Assembly: GCA_947628585.1 (NCBI GenBank)
Contig: CANRAL010000010.1
Location: forward strand, 1-37,630
Length of the DNA: 37,630 bases
Reading direction: 5' to 3'
From: an uncultured Bacilli bacterium
GTDB lineage: Bacteria; Bacillota_I; Bacilli_A; RF39; UBA660
Part shown: one piece after another, positions 32,937-37,630 of the stretch
Layout of the letters: the number at the start of each line of letters is the position of its first letter
Position numbering within the stretch: the first letter of the stretch is position 1
Translations under genes and position numbers: made by a program
The notes under the pieces: generated by a model
Databases searched by the model: none
What the model was told of the DNA's origin: nothing
Seen by the model: only the letters and a program-made list of their open reading frames with translations

Positions 32937-34727
32937 ATGGCAAAGCCAATTCGTAATTTTTCAATTATAGCCCATATCGATCATGGTAAGAGTACTCTCG
33001 CGGATAGAATATTAGAAATTACCCATGCTGTTGATGCTAGAGAAATGAAAGATCAACTATTAGATAGTATGGATTTGGAAAGAGAACGGGGAATTACTAT
33101 TAAGTTAAATGCTGTTGAATTAAATTATAATTATTTAGGAAAAGATTATACTTTAAATTTAATAGATACCCCAGGACATGTCGATTTTTCCTATGAAGTA
33201 TCCCGTAGTCTTGCAGCTTGTGAGGGAGCTATATTAGTTGTTGATGCTGCCCAAGGAATTGAAGCTCAAACTTTAGCTAATCTTTATTTAGCTATGGAAA
33301 ATGATTTAACTATCATTCCCGTTATTAATAAAATTGATTTACCAAATGCTGATATTCCGCGCGTTAAAGAAGAACTAAAACAAACTTTAGGATTTAAAGA
33401 AGAAGAAATAATTTTATGTAGTGCCAAAACTGGGGTTGGTGTTTCTGATATCTTAAAAGCTGTTATCGAAAGAATTCCGGAACCAAAAATAAATAAAGAT
33501 TTACCTACTAGAGCTTTAATTTTTGATAGTTACTTTGATTCTTATCGCGGCGTAATATTATTAGTAAAAGTTGTCGATGGCCTAATTAAAATTGGGGATA
33601 AAATTAAAGGAATGGCTAATCAAAATACTTTTGAAGTTGTAGAATTAGGAACACATCGCCCTAAAATAAATAAAAAAAATGTTTTAGAAAGTGGGGAAGT
33701 TGGTTTTATCGCGGCTGCCATAAAAGATATAGAAAGTGTATCTGTAGGTGATACTATTACAACTATAGGTCATGAAGCCAAAGAAGCTCTTTCAGGTTAT
33801 AAACCAATGAAGCCTATGGTTTTCTCGGGGTTGTTCCCAACTGAACCTAATAAGTATGAAGAATTAAAAGAAGCTTTAAATAAATTAAAACTTAATGACG
33901 CAGCTTTAACTATTGAAATGGAAACCAGTGCGGCTTTAGGCTTTGGTTTTCGCGTAGGATTTTTAGGCCTTTTACATATGGATGTTGTTATAAGTCGGAT
34001 TGAAAGAGAATTTAATTTAAATATTATTGCTACTAGTCCAAGCGTTATTTACGAAGTTACTTTAACGGATAATACAACTATATATATTGATAGTCCTCAT
34101 AAGATGCCAGATAAAGTAAAAATTAAAGAAATAAAAGAACCTTATATTTATACTAACATTATTGCGCCATCAACTTATATGGGACCTATAATGGAATTAT
34201 GTCAAAATAAAAGAGGTATTTATAAAGCCGTTGATTATATTGATAAAGAACGGATTAACGTTCATTATGAAATACCTTTAAGTGAAATAGTTTATGATTT
34301 TTATGATAAATTAAAGAGTACAACTAAAGGTTATGCTTCCTTTGATTATGAAATAGCCGAATATTTACCAAGTGATCTTGTTAAAATGGATATTTTATTA
34401 AATGGAGAAGTAGTAGATGCTTTAAGTGTTATTATTCATAAAGATTTTGCTTATAGTAAAGGTCGTATTATTGTTAATAAATTAAAAGAATTAATTCCTC
34501 GGCAAATGTTTCAAATCCCCATTCAAGCTAGTATAGGATCAAAAATAATTGCTCGGGAAAATATTAGTGCAATGCGTAAAAATGTACTAGCTAAATGTTA
34601 TGGGGGCGATGTCTCTCGCAAAAGAAAATTATTAGAAAAACAAAAAGAAGGCAAAAAGCGGATGAAAATGGTTGGTTCAGTTGAAGTACCTCAAGAAGCT
34701 TTTTTAGCCATATTAAGTGAGGAGTAA
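32937..34727 (+). CDS. lepA: LepA, elongation factor 4
   Basis: Translational GTPase that acts on stalled or assembling ribosomes. The G domain is complete: AHIDHGKST (G1), RGITIK (G2), DTPGHVDF (G3), NKID (G4) and SAKTG (G5). The LepA-specific C-terminal domain is present ([24 protein letters not shown]). 596 residues, normal. ATG 32937 follows AGGTGAT; the GTG at 32928 belongs to that ribosome binding site. Confidence 0.97.
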   Translation: MAKPIRNFSIIAHIDHGKSTLADRILEITHAVDAREMKDQLLDSMDLERERGITIKLNAVELNYNYLGKDYTLNLIDTPGHVDFSYEVSRSLAACEGAILVVDAAQGIEAQTLANLYLAMENDLTIIPVINKIDLPNADIPRVKEELKQTLGFKEEEIILCSAKTGVGVSDILKAVIERIPEPKINKDLPTRALIFDSYFDSYRGVILLVKVVDGLIKIGDKIKGMANQNTFEVVELGTHRPKINKKNVLESGEVGFIAAAIKDIESVSVGDTITTIGHEAKEALSGYKPMKPMVFSGLFPTEPNKYEELKEALNKLKLNDAALTIEMETSAALGFGFRVGFLGLLHMDVVISRIEREFNLNIIATSPSVIYEVTLTDNTTIYIDSPHKMPDKVKIKEIKEPYIYTNIIAPSTYMGPIMELCQNKRGIYKAVDYIDKERINVHYEIPLSEIVYDFYDKLKSTTKGYASFDYEIAEYLPSDLVKMDILLNGEVVDALSVIIHKDFAYSKGRIIVNKLKELIPRQMFQIPIQASIGSKIIARENISAMRKNVLAKCYGGDVSRKRKLLEKQKEGKKRMKMVGSVEVPQEAFLAILSEE

Positions 34728-34730
34728 AAA

Positions 34731-35408
34731 ATGCAAGAAAAATTAAATAATGAAGAAATAAGAAATTTTATTAAAACTATTTGTCCAAATGATTTAAGTT
34801 ATAAAGAATTTATTACTAAAGTATCTATAACTTTTGGTTTAAGATTTAGTACGATAAGTAATTTATTTGATTATCCTTTATTTGATGTTGGTAGACTTTT
34901 AAGAGAGCCATTCATTAAAGAAGATAGTTTAGGAAATAAAAGAATTATTAGAACAGTGGATAATTTATATAGTTATTGCTTTAAAGATCAAGAAGTAGCC
35001 TTAACCGAATTTTATGATTATATTTATGATTTATATCAAGCGTATTATCTTAAAGATAAAGAAAAAATAGTTTATTTAAGGGGTTTAATAAATGATATAC
35101 CTTTTTTCCAATTTAAGAAAAATTATCAAAAAGATAAACCTTTGAGTGATTCGGATATTTTAACTATTGTTAAATTTCAACTTAAATATTTTTATACTCC
35201 CTTTCAAATTATTGGTTATTTAGGTATTTCCAGTAAAGATTATAATGCTGCCATTGATAGATTAAAAGAACTTGATAAAAATCTATATGATTATTATGAA
35301 AAATTAGTAAAAGAATATTGCTATCACGATAAAGTTTATGAAAAAATAGCCGTTTATGATTTTTATGATAAAATGGATAGAAAAAATCATTTACGTAAAG
35401 GTAAATAA
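34731..35408 (+). CDS. Helical soluble protein of unknown function
   Basis: 225 residues, mostly helical and charged, rich in Tyr/Phe/Lys/Asp, without signal peptide or cysteine motifs. A segment PFQIIGYLGISSKDYNAAIDRLKE could be a helix-turn-helix-like element, which is speculative. It begins 3 nt after lepA with GGAG and overlaps hemW by TAATG, so the three form one operon. Family not recognised. Confidence 0.78.
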   Translation: MQEKLNNEEIRNFIKTICPNDLSYKEFITKVSITFGLRFSTISNLFDYPLFDVGRLLREPFIKEDSLGNKRIIRTVDNLYSYCFKDQEVALTEFYDYIYDLYQAYYLKDKEKIVYLRGLINDIPFFQFKKNYQKDKPLSDSDILTIVKFQLKYFYTPFQIIGYLGISSKDYNAAIDRLKELDKNLYDYYEKLVKEYCYHDKVYEKIAVYDFYDKMDRKNHLRKGK

Positions 35409-36487
35409 TGGCTAAAGCGGTATATATTCATATTCCTTTTTGTCGTAATATTTGTTCTTATTGCGATTTTTGTAAATTTCTATATAACGAAAAATGGGCT
35501 ATAGTTTATTTAGATGCATTAAAACAAGAAATAATGGATCGTTATTTAGATGATGAAATTAAAACTATTTATATTGGAGGAGGTACTCCTTCCCTTTTAA
35601 ATAAAAAAGAATTAGAATATTTATTTAAAATAGTGGAAATATTTAAAAAAACTAATGATTATGAATTTACTTTTGAATGTAATATAGAAGATATAAATAA
35701 AGACTTATTAAGTATTTTAAAAGCAAATGGAGTAAATCGCTTAAGTATTGGAGTAGAATCATTTAATCCCCAAAAATTAGAATTTATGAATCGAAAAGCT
35801 GATTTTTTAGATACTTTATCGAAAATAAATCTCTGTCGGGAATATGGTTTTAATAATATTAATGTTGATTTAATTTATGCTATTCCGGGAGAAACTTTAA
35901 AAGATTTAAAAGAAGATTTAAAATTATTTTTAAAATTAAAAGTAGAACATATTAGTACTTATAGTTTAATGATTGAAGATCATACTAAATTAAAAGTATT
36001 AAAGACTGAAGCAATTGATGAAGAATTAGATTATTTAATGTTTTTAGAAATTAATAAAGCTTTAAAAAATTATCATCATTATGAAATAAGTAATTTTGCT
36101 TTACCTGGATACGAGTCAAAACATAATTTAACATATTGGTATAATGAAGAATATTATGGTTTTGGCTTAGGGGCTTCTGGTTATATCTTAGATGTACGTT
36201 ATGATAATACTAAAAATTTAAAAAAATATTTATTAAAAGAATATGTAGCTAATGAAGAAATTGTAAAAGGCCAAGAAAAAATGAATTATGAAGTAATGCT
36301 TGGTTTAAGATTAAGGGATGGAATAAATTTAGCTAAATTTAAAGAAAAATATGGACTTTCAATTACGGATGCTTATGATTTAACTAAAGTTATAAAAAAT
36401 AAAGATTTAATAATAAAAAATGGATATATTTATATAAATCCGGGTAAAATATATGTAATGAATGAAATATTATTAAAGTTTTTATAG
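35408..36487 (+). CDS. hemW: HemW-like radical SAM protein
   Basis: 359 residues. The CxxxCxxC cluster motif is in YIHIPFCRNICSYCDFC with the extra Cys typical of HemW/HemN-like proteins. YIGGGTPSLL, SIGVESF and DLIYAIPGET follow, with a C-terminal HemN_C-like winged region. HemW is now viewed as a haem chaperone and not as the coproporphyrinogen oxidase. The lepA-hemW order is conserved in Bacilli. Confidence 0.92.
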   Translation: MAKAVYIHIPFCRNICSYCDFCKFLYNEKWAIVYLDALKQEIMDRYLDDEIKTIYIGGGTPSLLNKKELEYLFKIVEIFKKTNDYEFTFECNIEDINKDLLSILKANGVNRLSIGVESFNPQKLEFMNRKADFLDTLSKINLCREYGFNNINVDLIYAIPGETLKDLKEDLKLFLKLKVEHISTYSLMIEDHTKLKVLKTEAIDEELDYLMFLEINKALKNYHHYEISNFALPGYESKHNLTYWYNEEYYGFGLGASGYILDVRYDNTKNLKKYLLKEYVANEEIVKGQEKMNYEVMLGLRLRDGINLAKFKEKYGLSITDAYDLTKVIKNKDLIIKNGYIYINPGKIYVMNEILLKFL

Positions 36488-36495
36488 GTGATTAT

Positions 36496-36909
36496 ATGCT
36501 AGAATCTTTAGAAGTTTTAAATGGTGAAATGTCTCCGAAATTTGATTCATTAAATGAAACATATACGGTAAATGTTTCTAATGATATATCTAAATTAGAA
36601 CTTAATTATAAAGTAAAAGATAATTCTTTAGTCAATATATATGGAAATTCTAATTTTCAAATAGGGGAGAATATTGTTACTATCGAAATAATGAATGAAT
36701 TAGAAGAAGTTAGCATTTATAAACTAATTGTTACTAAAGAAGAAGAAAAAATAGTTAGTAGTTTGGAAACTAATTTTGTTCCAATTGAGACTCCTAAAGA
36801 ATTGCCTAGTTATGTTGCTCCTTTAATTGCTAGCATTTGTTTTTTATTAATATTAATTACCTTTGGAATACTATTTCCCCATAAAAGGCATAAAAAAAAG
36901 TCATTTTAG
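36496..36909 (+). CDS. Cadherin-like beta-sandwich domain with C-terminal membrane span
   Basis: 137 residues. Residues 1-85 match the Cadherin-like beta-sandwich pattern: LESLEVLNGEMSPKFDSLNETYTVNVS..., then GENIVTIEI and a final YKLIVT strand. A membrane span (about 109-128) and a short basic tail (HKRHKKK) follow. There is no N-terminal signal peptide, odd for a domain normally exported; the protein may insert with its N-terminus outside, guided by the positive tail. AGGTGAT sits 4 nt before the ATG. Confidence 0.75.
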   Translation: MLESLEVLNGEMSPKFDSLNETYTVNVSNDISKLELNYKVKDNSLVNIYGNSNFQIGENIVTIEIMNELEEVSIYKLIVTKEEEKIVSSLETNFVPIETPKELPSYVAPLIASICFLLILITFGILFPHKRHKKKSF

Positions 36910-36933
36910 TATAAATTACTAAGGTGATTTTTT

Positions 36934-37533
36934 TTGAAATATATATTCCATAGAGGATACCATAATAGTAAAGAGGAAGAAAATAAAATTACGGCATTTA
37001 TAAATGCTTTTAATAATCCTAATGCTTATGGAATTGAAACTGATGTTAGAGAAACATTAGATCATGTTTTTGTTTTATATCATGATCCTTTATTTGAAGG
37101 AAAACTAATTAATAAATGTTTATATAAAGATTTAAAAAAACAAAATATTCCTTCTTTAGAGGATTTATTAAAAATTAAAACTGATAAAATTATTTTATTA
37201 GAAATAAAAGATTTTAATCTTAATCTGAATAAATTTATTAGTATTTTAAATAAATATAAAAGAAATATTTATATTATGAGTTTTAATAACAAAGTTATTC
37301 AAAAAATTTTAAATAAAACAACTAAATATAAATTAGGAACTTTAAATTATGTTTTTAATACGATAGATAATTATCCATTTAATTTTATATGTATTTTAAA
37401 TAGTTTATTAACTCCTTATGTAATAGATAGTTATAAAAGAATTAATGTTGAAGTTTTTAGTTATGGTATTACTAAATCATCTCTTATTAATAATAAAAAT
37501 ATTTTATATATTATTGATAATAAATATTTGTAA
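36934..37533 (+). CDS. Glycerophosphodiester phosphodiesterase
   Basis: 199 residues, compact. Catalytic and metal-binding residues are visible: His6-Arg7 (FHRGYH), Glu35 and Asp37 in IETDVR, His50 in YHDP, and LLEIK downstream. It hydrolyses glycerophosphodiesters to glycerol-3-phosphate and an alcohol. TTG is used as start after AGGTGAT, as in murG. No signal peptide, so it is cytoplasmic. The C-terminal third is shortened relative to the usual ~240 residues. Confidence 0.88.
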   Translation: MKYIFHRGYHNSKEEENKITAFINAFNNPNAYGIETDVRETLDHVFVLYHDPLFEGKLINKCLYKDLKKQNIPSLEDLLKIKTDKIILLEIKDFNLNLNKFISILNKYKRNIYIMSFNNKVIQKILNKTTKYKLGTLNYVFNTIDNYPFNFICILNSLLTPYVIDSYKRINVEVFSYGITKSSLINNKNILYIIDNKYL

Positions 37534-37630
37534 ATTTTTATGAAGTTATTTATTTATGCTGTGTATTAGATATTGGGTGATAAAACAATACAAAAATTAA
37601 AAAAGATATGTTATGATATATATGTTGAAG

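Noticed and set aside
1-37630. Alternative genetic code (TGA = Trp)
   Set aside because: TGA ends murG, murB and the stomatin gene at the expected lengths, and Trp is encoded by TGG throughout.
1-37630. A complete diversity-generating retroelement in the window
   Set aside because: No reverse transcriptase gene and no near-identical template copy of 561-700 were seen; only a candidate target remains.
37534-37630. Start of another gene at the window end
   Set aside because: AT-rich promoter-like bases (TATGATATAT) are present, but no start codon with enough coding sequence can be supported.

Overview
The window looks like chromosome from a low-GC Gram-positive bacterium of the Bacilli, most likely an uncultured, Mollicutes-adjacent gut lineage of the RF39 or Erysipelotrichia type. 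That placement is inferred from three things: very AT-rich DNA, gene orders shared with Bacillus (murG-murB-divIB, rimM...trmD, polA-mutM, rpsT/spoIIP/lepA/hemW), and a spoIIP gene implying a sporulating ancestry. TGA is used as a stop (for example at the end of murG) and TGG encodes Trp, so the code is standard and not that of Mycoplasma. Many genes use an AGGTGAT-type ribosome binding site, sometimes with a TTG start. I saw no tRNA, rRNA, transposase, integrase or true CRISPR array.

Layout. 1-770: the tail of an unknown gene, then an odd chimeric ORF whose N-terminus resembles the primase of TOTE conflict systems and whose C-terminus is a variable surface-protein cassette. 820-3960: a YtrA-type ABC exporter operon with its GntR regulator and a palindromic operator. 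4044-7790: murG, murB, divIB, queH and a membrane protein. 7800-9240: nfeD plus stomatin behind a structured leader. 9257-11090: first large surface protein. 11150-13350: mscL, a YgjP-like peptidase, a SpoU methylase and rimM. 13416-16330: an unknown gene, trmD, two small genes and a CDF transporter. 16361-16501: a candidate small RNA. 16463-18630: a compact UvrD-like helicase and a divergent coiled-coil membrane protein. 18654-22100: second, giant surface protein with six Fn3-like repeats. 22148-25418: a MacB-like ABC transporter. 25521-30200: an RNHCP protein, polA, a 36-nt tandem-repeat RNA unit, a degenerate amidotransferase and mutM. 30198-37533: a transglutaminase-like protein, rpsT, spoIIP, a YqxA-position gene, lepA, an unknown gene, hemW, a cadherin-like membrane protein and a GDPD phosphodiesterase.

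The most interesting theme is a modular, probably variable surface-protein family seen at three places (220-768, 9411-11090, 18809-22054). Two members share an N-terminal signal-anchor domain and a duplicated terminator-promoter-leader block. All three share a distal C-terminal cassette with WTI.R...VRP.(F/I)YL...G.G....PY motifs. One copy is about 51% GC inside AT-rich DNA and is fused to an unrelated N-terminus. Another has an in-frame relic of a different cassette tail after its stop codons, and a pure AT dinucleotide tract fills its promoter spacer. Together these suggest cassette exchange or retroelement-type diversification plus phase variation, though no reverse transcriptase or template repeat is present in this window.

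The second theme is a self-contained transcription unit between polA and the amidotransferase-like gene. It has a strong promoter, a GAAA-capped hairpin at the predicted start, five perfectly phased 36-nt repeats with covarying stems, and an intrinsic terminator. It may be an undescribed repeat RNA.
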